Shown here: positions 8,841 through 19,354 of the stretch, in pieces
Position numbering within the stretch: position 1 is the first letter of the stretch
How the letters are laid out: every line of letters starts with the position of its first letter
Origin: Gracilaria vermiculophylla
Lineage: Eukaryota > Rhodophyta > Florideophyceae > Gracilariales > Gracilariaceae
Assembly (NCBI GenBank): GCA_019155205.2
Contig: JAHNZQ020000092.1
Span: forward strand, 817,412-866,392
Length of the DNA stretch: 48,981 nucleotides
Direction: 5' to 3'
Translations under genes and position numbers: made by a program
Notes under the pieces: generated by a model
Databases searched by the model: none
What the model was told of the DNA's origin: nothing
Seen by the model: the letters and a program-made list of their open reading frames with translations, nothing else

Positions 8841-11587
8841 TCACGACACCAAAATGTTGGGAATCACCCCAGAGGACGTTCCGAGCACGCTTGCCTTGGT
8901 GTCCGGGAACTCCGCGACCGCCGCGCTCACGTTCCCGTCTCTGTCCACCTCGTACGGGTACATTAACAGGTGGCTCTTCAGCTTCACGGGCTGCGCAGAC
9001 AGGTAGTCCGCCCAGTTGCGTCTCGCAATGCGTCGCATTTCTCGCATGCACTCCACGCTGCCGGGGTCCTCCAGGCACGGCGGGAAGCTGCTCACGTCGG
9101 GCCCCAGCGCATGCTCCGCCCACAGCCTCCTGCGAAAGCGCCCCACTTCCCCTCTGGGCAGCTGCCGCCCCGCCGCCGCGTCGCCGTCGAACCGGTGCGT
9201 GGGCTGATACGCGCTGAACGCGATTTCCGTGTCTCGCACCCCGCACATGCTGCGCTCGTTCAGATTGGCGGAGCCCGACACCAAAAGCTCGTCGTCCGCG
9301 ATGAACAACTTGGCATGCTGGTAGATCGGGTGCCGTCTCGACTTGGCCAGTACTTCCTCGTCTCGCGTGCGCGGCCCGCGCGTTCGAAACGACGACGTGC
9401 GCAGCCGCGCGCTCCCGGCGCGAGAACTGAAGCTGGTTCTGCGGCTCACGGAGCGACTGTTTTTGCCGTTCACCACCTTCTTCACCTCCTTGTCCATGCT
9501 TGTTCTCGGCCGCAACGGTACCCGCCAAGGCTCTTCAAACGATGCCGTCGAGCTCGAATCACTGCTGGCCTCCTCCTCATCGTCCTCTTCGACGAGTGGC
9601 TCTCGGTTACCCAGGCAAAAAAAGCACAGGTAATCCAGGGGGTGCGCATCCACTTGTGCTTCTTTGATTGCTTCCGCCACCTTCTTCATCATCATCTCCA
9701 CTGTTCGCATCTGAAAGTGCAATATCTTCTGGATCACAGAATCTGCCGGGTACCCTTCGGGAAACATTGGAATCAACACGTATGCTCGTATTGGGTTTCC
9801 GGATGCAATGCCCTGAACGATTTTCAGAGCGATCTCGTGTGGAATAAGATTGGTCCCATCCTTGTGCCCATCGCGCAGCCATTGATTCGAACTGCCGAGA
9901 AAGTACTGTTGTTCAATGTAGATGACTGCAGCATCAACAAAAGGAAACAAAAGTAATAGCGTTAGTATCAAAAAAATATATATAGTGATAGAGAAAGGAG
10001 CAAGATTCACGTACATCGACTAGCAGCGCGGGTATAGTGAACATATGCATGATGAATGGATCGATCAATGCTCCGGCCCTTTTTCCTCTCCAGTCTCTTC
10101 ACCCCCTCTCTGTCAAAGACAGCCGAACGCTCATCAATTGAACGAAACACTTGGATAGTCCATTTCTCATCGTGTTCAAACTTACCATCCGACATGTTCT
10201 TCAAGGCATCCAGGTCGGCCAAGAGATTTGGTCCCAGGCCTTGCCTTTTCCATCGTTCCTCAAAGCACTGGACGAAATCGCGCACAACAGGGCCAGTGAC
10301 CATGGCGCCGACATCGTGCCATGGTTCGCGGGGCCCGAGAGGTTTTGCAACATCAAAGCAGGCATTGTGAAAATCGTGTTGGTGGCAGGTTTGAAGGGTT
10401 TTGTACGCAGAGTGTTCGGGCGTGTCCCAGCGACCGTAGGTGAGATCCAGTCCGCCGCAAAACGCAACAAGCTGCCTGCTGTCTTGCTGCTCGCCGTACG
10501 CCGGAATGTCAGTGATGACGAGCTTCTCGTGGAAAGTGAAGAGGCACGACACCAAGGGGGCATTGACGACTTTTTCTTGAAGCCTGCCCAATCGCGGCAC
10601 CACCGCCGCCTTGACCTTTGAATTTCGAAAAAATGCGCGTGTGATTTCGTCCTTGGTGTCCATCCACCCCTTGAGGCGCAAGAGAGGATTGCTGATGGAG
10701 AACACTTCATCCCACACAAGTAGCAGCACCGGAATGCCCTGCGAGGCTTTCCACTGCAAGAGGTCGCCGAGGCGCATTTGGGGCAAATGGCGGTCGCGAT
10801 TCGGGACCGTTTGAGGCTGTTGACGCAAAAGGTGCAAGGCGGTGTCGACGGACCAACCGGAGATGTAAATAAGCTTCTTGGCGTGTAGCATAGAGTAGTA
10901 GATGGTTTCAAAGTAGTTGGACAGACGGCGAGGAAGGCGATGATCGGTAGAGCACGATGCGTACAGCGAGTCACTGCTGCCCGGGATGGGCATGACGCAG
11001 CCGTCAGGGCAGTGCGCATCCTGGAAAAGCTGGATGTGACAGTTCTCCCACGAAGTGAAGTAAGTACTTGGAACGGTAGGCTGGCCGGACAAAAGCATTG
11101 AATTAATGGGAAAGTACGAAATGGACAAGTAGATGCTTCCGCGATTCTTGGTGGTTTCCTGGTGAATGCCATGCAAGCCAAGCAAAGGGAACCAGCCGTC
11201 GACAATGCCCCACACGACATGCTCTGCCTTGATTCGGACAAAGCCCAGCGACTTTCGCGGATAGATGCCTGAACGCTGGTCGCGGAAGGGAGATGACTTG
11301 ACGTGAACGACGACGTAGGAGACGTTTGTGGCTACGTCGACCGTCTGCGTGTGTTGCCATTGCGGGCAGTCTGTGCCTGGTATGATGTGAGTCTTCAAAA
11401 CACGCTTGGACGGCTTTGGAAGATGTTCGAGCGATACGGTTGCGTAGGGGTTGAGGGCGGTGGGAGAAAGGATTCCTTTTGAGAGCTTCTCGCGCAAACT
11501 TCGTTCATTGGGCAGCCACAAGTCTTTTGCTTCCTTCACGTCAAGCTGCAGACGGCCGTGAAGCAGCACGCCGTGTATGAGGACCAT
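8841..11587 (-). CDS. C2-domain phospholipase D (two exons)
   Basis: Exon 1 is 11587-10015 and exon 2 is 9925-8841; 885 residues. It hydrolyses phospholipids such as phosphatidylcholine to phosphatidic acid at membranes. Residues about 5-155 are a C2 domain (HGVLLHGRLQLDV start), as in plant calcium-dependent PLDs. The first catalytic motif is HEKLVITD (353-360); the second is HAKLFIAD (about 728-735), followed by SGSANLNERSM and ARDTEIA-like GVRDTEIA. Splicing restores SRFIYIEQQYFLGSS, the conserved segment between the two halves. Residues about 636-723 are an unusual acidic then Ser/Arg-rich insertion just before the second HKD motif. The C-terminus is short but ends after the conserved LxxYPYEVDRDG segment. 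The start is the first ATG of the C2 frame. Confidence 0.95.
9926..10014 (-). other. Intron in phospholipase D gene (89 nt)
   Basis: GTACGTGA donor at 10014 and pyrimidine-rich acceptor GATGCTGCAG ending at 9926. Joining gives CGA-TTC-ATC, Arg-Phe-Ile. The intron is AT-rich compared with its exons. Confidence 0.93.
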
Positions 11588-12449
11588 GCGAATGGGCTAG
11601 ATACGAGTAACACAGGACTGCGAAGGGTGTGGTGGCGGCGTTGTTTGGGGGGCGGGGCGCGGATGACGTATTGGGATGAGGGGGGGAGGGGGAGGGAGGG
11701 GGGGGTTGGGGGCTCGGGGGCTCGGGGGCTCGGGGAGGGGTGAGGTTCTACGAGCGTGGTAGGAAAAGGACAAGGGCGCGAGTACGATTTAACGTCGCCC
11801 TGGCGGGGCAGGACGACATCCGGGATTGCACGTCTATCGCACAACATGGAGTGAGTGCTCAACGACAGCGGGGGCCGTTTGAAACACTCGGCTACGTCTG
11901 CGCTCCCAGCAGATGGTCGACACACGAGAGCGACGCGCTACTATGCACCCCCCCCCCGCTGCGGCGCATTGCGCACGGCACATAGGCTGTACACATGCCC
12001 GCCGGCGTGCTGCAATTGTGCGGCGTGGACCTCGTTGCTGCGCTCTCAGCACTGTCGCTCACTCACCGAGCGCATGTTGCACGCGCGCCGTGCTTGGAAA
12101 GGAAGAATACGTACGGCGGCGTTGAATGGCCGACAGGGGGAGCGCGCTGCTTGGTACGTTGGCGCGTGGCCGCCAAACAAACGCGATGCATCGAGCGTTT
12201 GTGAAACGTAGACAAACGACAGAGCCAGAGGTGGCAGCAAGTCATAACGCGCAGCGCACACTAACATTTTCGAGACCGATGGCGAGCCCCCCCGATACTA
12301 TGCACCAATTTCGAAACCATCCGCTCGGCAGCATATTGCCAGAATAAGCAAGATTTTATTATTCGCACCTGCAGGTTGGTCGACCCCACGCACTTCAACC
12401 GCCTCCCGCGTCTCAAGCCACCGCCGCGGAAGCCGCCGCACGCGTCGGC
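11588..12449. other. Divergent intergenic region PLD / TIP41
   Basis: 862 bp with no recognisable gene. It contains a strongly G-rich plus strand at 11640-11745, including the quadruplex motif listed separately, and a C9 tract near 11948. It should hold both promoters. Confidence 0.5.
11708..11735 (+). repeat. GGGGGCTC tandem repeat / G-quadruplex motif
   Basis: Three perfect copies of GGGGGCTC followed by GGGG give four G-tracts with identical CTC loops, a textbook quadruplex pattern. It lies about 120 bp upstream of the PLD start codon, on the strand opposite its transcript. Confidence 0.8.
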
Positions 12450-13373
12450 ATGGGTGCGACAACTCAACATTCGCCAACTGCTGGCGGCGAGCCTCGCGCG
12501 CCGGCGCCAGCGCCAGCTCCGTTTTCCCTCCACAACGACGCCAAAGGCATAGACATCAAGCAGTGGACCATTCGCGCCGTCGAGGGTCCGATCGCCACCA
12601 CCGCCGCCGAGCAGCACATGTCGCATTTGCTTGGCATCAAACTGCCCGCCATGCTTTTCGACTCAAACCGCCTGTGCTTCACTTTCGCCCCGAAGCGCCC
12701 GTCCGCATCTTCGCACTCGCAAGCGCCTTTCGAGCTGTCCTTCACGGCCCGTGCCGCACTGCAAATGGTCGGCGATGCAGATCCCTCCGTACGGGTCCGC
12801 GCTGCCGCCTGCTGGGAGGGCAAGAACCGCCGCGCCGATGTCGAGGTGACCAAAATTGAGCATGCCAGTGACTGGACTTTTTCCACAAAGTACATGGGCA
12901 CAATCAAACCCCCGCCGTCGTCCATCTCATCAATCGACACAACCTCCGCCGCAACGGCGCATCAACTGCAAACGTTGGCCGCCTCCAACTCCATCGTGCC
13001 CATCGACTACAATGCGCTGAGGAACACGCAGCTCCCGATTCTTTACTCTTCGCACGTAATTCTTTTCGAGGACGAATTGGACGACAACGGCACCGCCTCG
13101 TACAAAGTGCGCACCAGGGTTATGCCCACCTTCTTCTTCATCCTCGCAAGATTCTTTCTGCGCGTGGACGGCGTTCTCCTGCGCGTGTACGATACGCGTT
13201 ACTACCATCAGTTTGGCAGTACTGTCTTGGTGCGCGAGACGTCAACAAGACAAGCAAAGCTCGATTCCTCGTGGGCAGCTGTTCATCCCTCAGTGCTGCG
13301 CGACCCGGACCTTGTCTCTCAGAGATTGCCAAAATTATCGTCAACACTACAAAATATACAACTTGTTTCGTGA
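12450..13373 (+). CDS. TIP41: TIP41-like protein
   Basis: 307 residues from ATG 12450. Family motifs run in order: WTIRAVEGPI, LPAMLFDSNRL, DWTFSTKYMGT, ILFEDELDDNG, and RVMPTFFFILARFFLRVDG followed by DTRYYHQFG. TIP41/TIPRL proteins bind the catalytic subunits of PP2A-type phosphatases (PP2A, PP4, PP6) and modulate TOR-pathway signalling in the cytosol. The length is close to the family norm (about 270-300), the extra being a short Ala/Pro N-terminus. A Ser/Thr-rich insertion (about residues 148-165) lies between the third and fourth conserved blocks. No intron is needed. Confidence 0.95.
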   Translation: MGATTQHSPTAGGEPRAPAPAPAPFSLHNDAKGIDIKQWTIRAVEGPIATTAAEQHMSHLLGIKLPAMLFDSNRLCFTFAPKRPSASSHSQAPFELSFTARAALQMVGDADPSVRVRAAACWEGKNRRADVEVTKIEHASDWTFSTKYMGTIKPPPSSISSIDTTSAATAHQLQTLAASNSIVPIDYNALRNTQLPILYSSHVILFEDELDDNGTASYKVRTRVMPTFFFILARFFLRVDGVLLRVYDTRYYHQFGSTVLVRETSTRQAKLDSSWAAVHPSVLRDPDLVSQRLPKLSSTLQNIQLVS

Positions 13374-13617
13374 CCTTCTCTTCAACACTTACAGCTTTAC
13401 ATGTCAAATGCCCGCTCCCACGCTGCACTCCTTGCTCAAGCGCAGCGTGCTCTCCTGCAACTCCCCCCCTCATCCAATATCCGTATATGTACACCATCCA
13501 AAGACCTTTTCATCGTACACAGGAGGCGTTCAGGAAAAAAGAAGAATCGGAGTCAAAACATGAGCATATCACACGATGCTTCCAGACTATAATCTCACAC
13601 TTCATGAAACAACACCG

Positions 13618-15930
13618 TCACTGCACTACATCATCGCATAGCGCCCGAAGAGTTTCATCGTTGCCTGAAACATCCGAGGCATCAATAATGGCAAGTGCGG
13701 AAGGGGAGGCGAAAAACGCAACTCCCTCCGATTGCGCCAGCGACGACGAGCTCTGCAACTGTTGCTGCCCACTGCTACTTTGGCTATGCTTGTGAGCGCT
13801 TGTGCCATGTGCCACATGGGGACCTGGCGTTCCGATGGGCATCCCGCCCCATGCTCGAAGCACTTTTACCGCTCTCACGTGGTCACAGCCGCTGGCCCTT
13901 AGCATAGAGCCGCACCTTGACATAAGCAGTAAAAGCCAAACGCCAAACGATCTCCACACGGGCGTTTCGTCAGCTGTGGCGGCCGCCTCAAGACTATTCA
14001 CGGCGAACGCCGTAAGCTCACCAATTGTTTCTTCCACTAGCTGGTTTTGCTCTTGCTGTCGCTCAGCTATTTGAGCATCACTTGTCTCAATCCCATCGTT
14101 GCCGTCTTCCATTCTTAGAGACGGGCCCAAGCACAGTGCCGCACAGCAGGTCACAGCCATGGCCACAATCAGGGCGCTCGTCTCGGTGGTTATCTCGTTC
14201 TTGGCTTGCGGCACGGCATCTCTTATGATTCGCTGCAGACGTTGGGTACCTCCCCAAATCCCTCGCCACAACTCCGATGCGCCAGGCACCGAAGCTCTTT
14301 CAGCAAGAAAGCGAACTACAGCCTCACAAGCTTTAACCTTTCGTGTTAAACCATATTTTTGCATATCCGACTGCACATGGCTGGGTGTTGACGGTTTGGT
14401 AGCGCGAACAAGCGAATAAAGATGTTGAACATCACCACCTTGACTTTCTTTCTGGCTCCACAGTTCCCTGAGTGCCACCGCCACTTCGTTGCCAAACACT
14501 TGAACCGTCACAGCGTAGGGTGTGTTCAACGCGGTCGGCAAGGACGCATCTGACTTGGGAACAGCCAGGTTGCTCAGCGATGACAGTATCTGTTCCAACG
14601 TTGTTATCCCGACGCACAAACCATGCTTCAACTTTTGGACCAGTTCTCGCAGTTCACTTGCCTCGACCAGCGCTGACTGCGGTGCAAAATTGGGTGGGAC
14701 TCCCGGTTCCACCGGGGGGGCGATGTCAAGCTGGGCAAGAGCCGCATGCAAGGGGTTCCACATAGACGGAATTCTTCGCAGGCATGCGCGCACAAGCGCG
14801 ATAGTGCGGTCATGGCTGAGCATCTGCACCAGGGCGGGGGCAATCTCCGGCGACCGGGCAGTGGACGTGATAACGGAAATAAAGGCGTTGAGCAACTGTT
14901 TGACTTCCATGGAAAGGTCGCCTTCGGTGGTACAGAAGGTGTAGTTGGGGATTACGTTGACCAGAAACTCGGCAAACCTCCTCATGACGCGAAAAGAAAC
15001 ATTTTGGGTGGTTGTGGTCCACGTCAAGTAGGCGGAGATGACTGCATACTGCGAGACTAGGCCGGAAAGCAACGAGTAGGATAGATACTTCATGAGAAGC
15101 GCAGAAGGGGCGTCGGCACTGACAAGGCGCATCATAAGTGCGTCCAACAGCGCGCCTTCCGAGGCTGGCGGAAGCTCCCACAAGTTTTGTGAGCCGGTTT
15201 TGGCCAACGATTGAGGTTCCGATTTGGGGATGGTGGTCAGGAGTGGAATGCTGGGATGATCAGATGAGTCTTCGAGAGCGAAGGAAGCGGCGGTTCGCGG
15301 CAGCCTTCTGCGTACGGCAGCAACAAAGTCGCGCTGGGTGCGAACGATGCGCCAACTCTCTAATACGACGGCGTCGGCGATGGGGCGCAGGCGACGGCGG
15401 TCGACGTCGACTGGACTTTGGGCTTCGGGGGGCTGCGAATGCTGGGCGGGTGGTTGCGCGAAGGAGGGCTGAATGTGTGTGTTCTCACGCTTGACGGCGG
15501 TGGGGGGGGTGGGGGTGGGAGGCATGCTGACGACAGGCTTGTCGTCGACGGACAGAAAGTCGATGTCGGAGGGCTGCGGACGCATGTGAGCCGGGACGTC
15601 GGAGGGGTAAAGCGTGGGCGCCGGGGGGGAAGTCATAAACGTGCTCTCTATGTCAAAGGAGGCGGAGAGGACATTTTGCGCGTCAAACACGGATCCATCG
15701 GCGGCGCCCAGATTTGGGAGCAGATCGTCCATGTTTTGCAGAGATGCGCCGTTAGCAACGGGCGGGTGAACAGGTAGCACAGGATTTAAGGTACGGCGCG
15801 GCGGCGGCGCTGGCGCTGAGTGGCGGAACGTGTCGCCGGCGGAACCGGTGCTTGGCGGAGCACGTCGCTGCGTGGGAGCACGTCGCTGCGAGGGAGCGGG
15901 TCGCCGCGTGGGAGCCGCGCGCGCCCGCAC
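13618..15930 (-). CDS. Large helical protein, possible Mediator tail subunit (MED24/MED5/MED33-like)
   Basis: 770 residues from ATG 15930. An in-frame ATG at 15732 (MDDLLPNLGAADG) removes an Arg/Pro/Thr repeat leader and may be the true start. Residues to about 170 are Pro/Ser-rich and look disordered; the rest is Leu/Ala-rich and helical. The segment LLMKYLSYSLLSGLVSQYAV, followed by a long helical array, resembles the PLILSYLKYAxxSQMVSY-type stretch I associate with MED24-like Mediator tail subunits. That match is by eye and weak, with no catalytic motif to confirm it. The C-terminus is Gln/Ser-rich. It is divergent from the GluRS gene, sharing about 180 bp. If the assignment is wrong, it is an uncharacterised helical-repeat protein. 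Confidence 0.6.
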   Translation of the reverse strand: MRARAAPTRRPAPSQRRAPTQRRAPPSTGSAGDTFRHSAPAPPPRRTLNPVLPVHPPVANGASLQNMDDLLPNLGAADGSVFDAQNVLSASFDIESTFMTSPPAPTLYPSDVPAHMRPQPSDIDFLSVDDKPVVSMPPTPTPPTAVKRENTHIQPSFAQPPAQHSQPPEAQSPVDVDRRRLRPIADAVVLESWRIVRTQRDFVAAVRRRLPRTAASFALEDSSDHPSIPLLTTIPKSEPQSLAKTGSQNLWELPPASEGALLDALMMRLVSADAPSALLMKYLSYSLLSGLVSQYAVISAYLTWTTTTQNVSFRVMRRFAEFLVNVIPNYTFCTTEGDLSMEVKQLLNAFISVITSTARSPEIAPALVQMLSHDRTIALVRACLRRIPSMWNPLHAALAQLDIAPPVEPGVPPNFAPQSALVEASELRELVQKLKHGLCVGITTLEQILSSLSNLAVPKSDASLPTALNTPYAVTVQVFGNEVAVALRELWSQKESQGGDVQHLYSLVRATKPSTPSHVQSDMQKYGLTRKVKACEAVVRFLAERASVPGASELWRGIWGGTQRLQRIIRDAVPQAKNEITTETSALIVAMAVTCCAALCLGPSLRMEDGNDGIETSDAQIAERQQEQNQLVEETIGELTAFAVNSLEAAATADETPVWRSFGVWLLLLMSRCGSMLRASGCDHVRAVKVLRAWGGMPIGTPGPHVAHGTSAHKHSQSSSGQQQLQSSSSLAQSEGVAFFASPSALAIIDASDVSGNDETLRALCDDVVQ

Positions 15931-16108
15931 ACGCGCCGCTGCCCGTCGGCGGAGCTACCTCTCAGCTGCAGCGTCGCCGCCACCGCCGCGGCGCCGCCCG
16001 CCGGCCGATCAGCGACCGACCCGCCCAAGGGACGCGGCGCGAAAAAAATCGCTTTGCTGCCTTCCGCGTGGCAACGCCAACACGTTCCGCGCTGAAACGT
16101 TCCTGTAA

Positions 16109-17854
16109 ATGTGCTCGCACCTCGCGCCATCGATGCGCGCGCGCGCTGCGCCCCTCACCTCGCCGCGCCCCCGCCGCGCAATGACGCCCCGATCCTCGGC
16201 GGCCGCCTTCGCCACTGCCCACTTCTTCGCGCCGCTGCGCCGCGCGCGCCCCCCGACAGCGCCACGCGCCGCGCCGCCCGGCCGATCGCTGCGTCGCCGC
16301 GCCGCCGCCGCGCCGCTGGCCACGGCCGCCGCGCCGGCCAAAACCGTGCGCGTGCGCTTTGCGCCGTCGCCCACCGGCGCGCTGCACGTCGGCGGCGCGC
16401 GCACCGCCCTCTACAACTGGCTGCTGGCCCGCCAGCAGAACGGCGCCTTCCTGCTGCGCGTCGAGGACACGGACCTGGCGCGCTCTACGCGCGAGTCCGA
16501 GCGCATGGTTCTGAGCGACCTGCGCTGGCTGGGTCTCACCTGGGACGAGGGGCCCGACGTTGGCGGCGAGTGCGGCCCGTACCGCCAGAGTGAGCGCGGC
16601 GAGCTGTACAGCCAACTGGCGCACACGCTGGTCAACGAGGGAAAGGCATACCCCTGTTTTTGCACAGAGCAAGAGTTAGAGAGCAAACGATTGCAAGCAG
16701 AAGCCCAAGGCCGCCCACCCCAGTACGACGGCACATGGAGAGATGCCGATCCAGCGGAGGTTAGCGCAAGGTTGCAAGCAGGCCACCCGTACACAGTGCG
16801 CTTCAGAGTGCCGGGCGGCAGTCGCGTCGTTATCGATGACGCCGTGAGAGGCAAGGTTGCGTGGGACGCCAACTCCACCGTGGGCGATTTCATTCTGCTC
16901 AGAAGCAATGGCGTTCCAGTGTACAACTTTTGCGTCGCCGTCGATGATGCCCTCATGGGCATATCAACGGTGATTCGTGCTGAGGAGCATTTGACAAACA
17001 CGTTGCGACAGGTGCTCATTCTTCGCGCGCTGGGCTTTGAGGCCCCTCAATATGCTCACTGCTCCCTCATCCTGGGCACCGATCGCAGCAAGCTCTCCAA
17101 GAGACACGGGGCGACCAGCATCACCCAGTTCAGAGAGGAGGGATACTTGCCAGTTGCGATGATAAACTACCTTGCCACTCTGGGATGGAATGATGGAACA
17201 GAAAAGGAAATATACACTGTTGAAGAACTTATCCAAGCATTTGACATTAATCGCATTACCAAGTCACCAGCCATGTTTGATGGTGATAAGCTGCGCTTTA
17301 TCAATGGCCAACACTTACGTTCGATGGCCCAACAGCACATAGAAACCTTGGTCGTGGAGGAGTGGAAGCGGTCTGGAGTGTTCACAGACGTGATACAACC
17401 TGGCTCCCCTCTGGGAAGCGCAGCTACAGCACTGGTGAAAGGCTCTCTTGAACTTGTCAATGATGCCAACCAAGAAATTCTCAATGTGCTCAGCTACCCG
17501 CTAGAAGAAACGCTGGCATCTGGCGAAGCCGATGAACTGTTGGCTGAAGAGGGAGGCTTTTCAGAGCTTGGTAAAATAGTGCTTCGAGATTACGAGGCGG
17601 GTAGCATGCCTTCGGGCACAGAGGAAGACCACGCCGCGTTGTGGAAAAAATGGGTGAAAGCCGCTGGTAAGGAAACAAAGAGGAAGGGGAAGCGGCTGTT
17701 TCACCCACTGCGGTTGGCGCTCACCGGAAAAATGAGCGGACCGGACGTGGGTGAAATCCTTAGAGTACTGCATTTGACCGAAACAAGTAAGGCATCTTCC
17801 TCGCTGGTTCCATTGGCTGAAAGAATGGACTCGCTAAGACGAAGACTTGAGTAA
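16109..17854 (+). CDS. Organellar glutamyl-tRNA synthetase
   Basis: 581 residues from the first ATG; in-frame ATGs at 16133 and 16181 are equally plausible. It charges tRNA-Glu with glutamate, and in plastids this product also feeds tetrapyrrole synthesis. The class I signature is FAPSPTGALHVGG (HIGH-type at 93-96) and the KMSKS loop is KLSKR (328-332). VEDTD and GECGPYRQSER motifs mark a bacterial-type discriminating or non-discriminating GluRS. The first about 75 residues are Arg/Ala/Pro-rich with almost no acidic residues, consistent with a plastid and/or mitochondrial targeting peptide. The first about 500 bp are far more GC-rich than the rest of the same frame. Confidence 0.97.
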   Translation: MCSHLAPSMRARAAPLTSPRPRRAMTPRSSAAAFATAHFFAPLRRARPPTAPRAAPPGRSLRRRAAAAPLATAAAPAKTVRVRFAPSPTGALHVGGARTALYNWLLARQQNGAFLLRVEDTDLARSTRESERMVLSDLRWLGLTWDEGPDVGGECGPYRQSERGELYSQLAHTLVNEGKAYPCFCTEQELESKRLQAEAQGRPPQYDGTWRDADPAEVSARLQAGHPYTVRFRVPGGSRVVIDDAVRGKVAWDANSTVGDFILLRSNGVPVYNFCVAVDDALMGISTVIRAEEHLTNTLRQVLILRALGFEAPQYAHCSLILGTDRSKLSKRHGATSITQFREEGYLPVAMINYLATLGWNDGTEKEIYTVEELIQAFDINRITKSPAMFDGDKLRFINGQHLRSMAQQHIETLVVEEWKRSGVFTDVIQPGSPLGSAATALVKGSLELVNDANQEILNVLSYPLEETLASGEADELLAEEGGFSELGKIVLRDYEAGSMPSGTEEDHAALWKKWVKAAGKETKRKGKRLFHPLRLALTGKMSGPDVGEILRVLHLTETSKASSSLVPLAERMDSLRRRLE

Positions 17855-18194
17855 GCCTACGGCAGAGAAGGGGATCGTGGGTGGGCACATTGCATTAGAC
17901 GGATGCGCATGACTGAGGAATGTGATCAGTGCAAGTGCTAAGGTAGTAACAGGATGACCATTTTCCAATGTATCACACCGTTTCCACACGGACGATTAAC
18001 GCTCCCTGAAACGTTAAAATAAACGTTCAATATGAAACACATCGTTTATGACTGAAGAATTGACAAGGTACTCAAACTGAAACTCGTCTACAAAAAGAGA
18101 TAGTTTGACAACCATCTCCAGCGCTAAACAAGTTGTTCCAAATACCGCCTTCCGCGCGACGCAGATCAGCTTAGGGAGCAAGTAAGGGAGTATA
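17855..18194. other. Convergent intergenic region GluRS / RPL26
   Basis: 340 bp of mixed, relatively AT-rich sequence with the two 3' ends. I see no gene. Confidence 0.5.
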
Positions 18195-18629
18195 TTAGTC
18201 GACATCCGCCATGGGGACGTTGACATCGGACTCGGAGAATTTGCCCTTCTCCTGCTTCGCTTCGCGGTTCTTCCTGTCCAGAATTGCCTTTCTATCTTTG
18301 TCCATCTTAATCTTGGTGATGACACAGTTGCTGGGATGAATACCGACGGGCACCTGCATTTGGTTGGCCTTGTCCCTCGTTATACGTTCAATGTGGATCA
18401 CAAACTTTTTCCTGTAGCATGTGAGAACCTTTCCTTCGCCCTTGTATTGTCCGCGCACGACGCGCACTTCGTCATGCTTGCGGATCGGCAGGGAGCGCAC
18501 GTTATACTTCTGACGCAGATCAGAGGAAAGCGGCGCCGACATTATGATTCGACGGACCGAAGACGGCGCGGTGAAGTGAGCCTTACGGGACTTCCGTCGC
18601 GAGGAAGAGACTGCTCCTGATCGCTTCAT
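18195..18629 (-). CDS. RPL26: 60S ribosomal protein L26 (uL24)
   Basis: 144 residues, the usual length for eukaryotic L26. The start matches the family ([19 protein letters not shown]), then [15 protein letters not shown], the KOW segment [31 protein letters not shown] and [13 protein letters not shown]. It is a component of the large cytosolic ribosomal subunit near the exit tunnel. The acidic tail ([12 protein letters not shown]) is variable in the family. It is intronless. It is divergent from the SMP/C2 gene and convergent with GluRS. Confidence 0.98.
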   Translation of the reverse strand: MKRSGAVSSSRRKSRKAHFTAPSSVRRIIMSAPLSSDLRQKYNVRSLPIRKHDEVRVVRGQYKGEGKVLTCYRKKFVIHIERITRDKANQMQVPVGIHPSNCVITKIKMDKDRKAILDRKNREAKQEKGKFSESDVNVPMADVD

Positions 18630-19354
18630 TTCGCTTGCGGGAGGGAAAAGGCGGCTTCGTGCCCGTGGCGAGACTTGACGGCGGTGTGTTGGAGGTGGTG
18701 CACGACGATGGAGCTACGCCGCCGGTGACCATGTTGCAACATCAGCGCTGCCCACCGTCGACGACAACAGCTGTAAATGGAATGCTTACACCCATTTTCA
18801 AAAGTTCACGCAGACCCTGTTGGACACACAAGCACCTTGGGTAACCGAGCTCCACTCTGCACACGTGGGCTGAGACGCAAGTGCGAAGCGTTGGAAGATC
18901 CCATCGTCAGATCTCCCCTCCTTCATCGACGGCGTGCAAGGGCGCCTTTGCTCGTTTCTTATGTCTGTGACCATTGTTACAGGCTTGATTGCTCGTTGCT
19001 CAGCATAGACGAAGCAAACTTTATCATAAAGATCGAGCCGCGTTTTCCGCCTCCCCATCGTTGCAGTTGACGGCTTTTACGCGCAGCACCTCACTAACCG
19101 GTGCGTCTTGCGCAGACAACCGCCCCACTGACGACTTGTTGCCCACGCCATCGATATGTGAATTCCCCCGAATGCCGCACCTCTCCTTTGTGTCCAGCTG
19201 TGGTCTCCCCCGCCTTCGGAGACACAGCAAAGACAAATGCAGCCCCAAACGTGCCCACAAGCACAGCGTTTTCCTATCTCAAGGCGGTTCGAATCAGAAC
19301 ACAACGCCAAACTCATGGACCACGATCCCGAAAACCCGCATACCAGTGCAGAGC
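18630..19354. other. Divergent intergenic region RPL26 / SMP-C2 gene
   Basis: 725 bp holding both promoters and 5' UTRs. The frame of the next gene stays open upstream to about 18989, so its N-terminus could be longer. No separate gene is supported. Confidence 0.5.

Noticed and set aside
19280..19292. GGTTCGAATC resembling an RNA polymerase III B box
   Set aside because: The flanks cannot pair into a T-arm and there is no A box.
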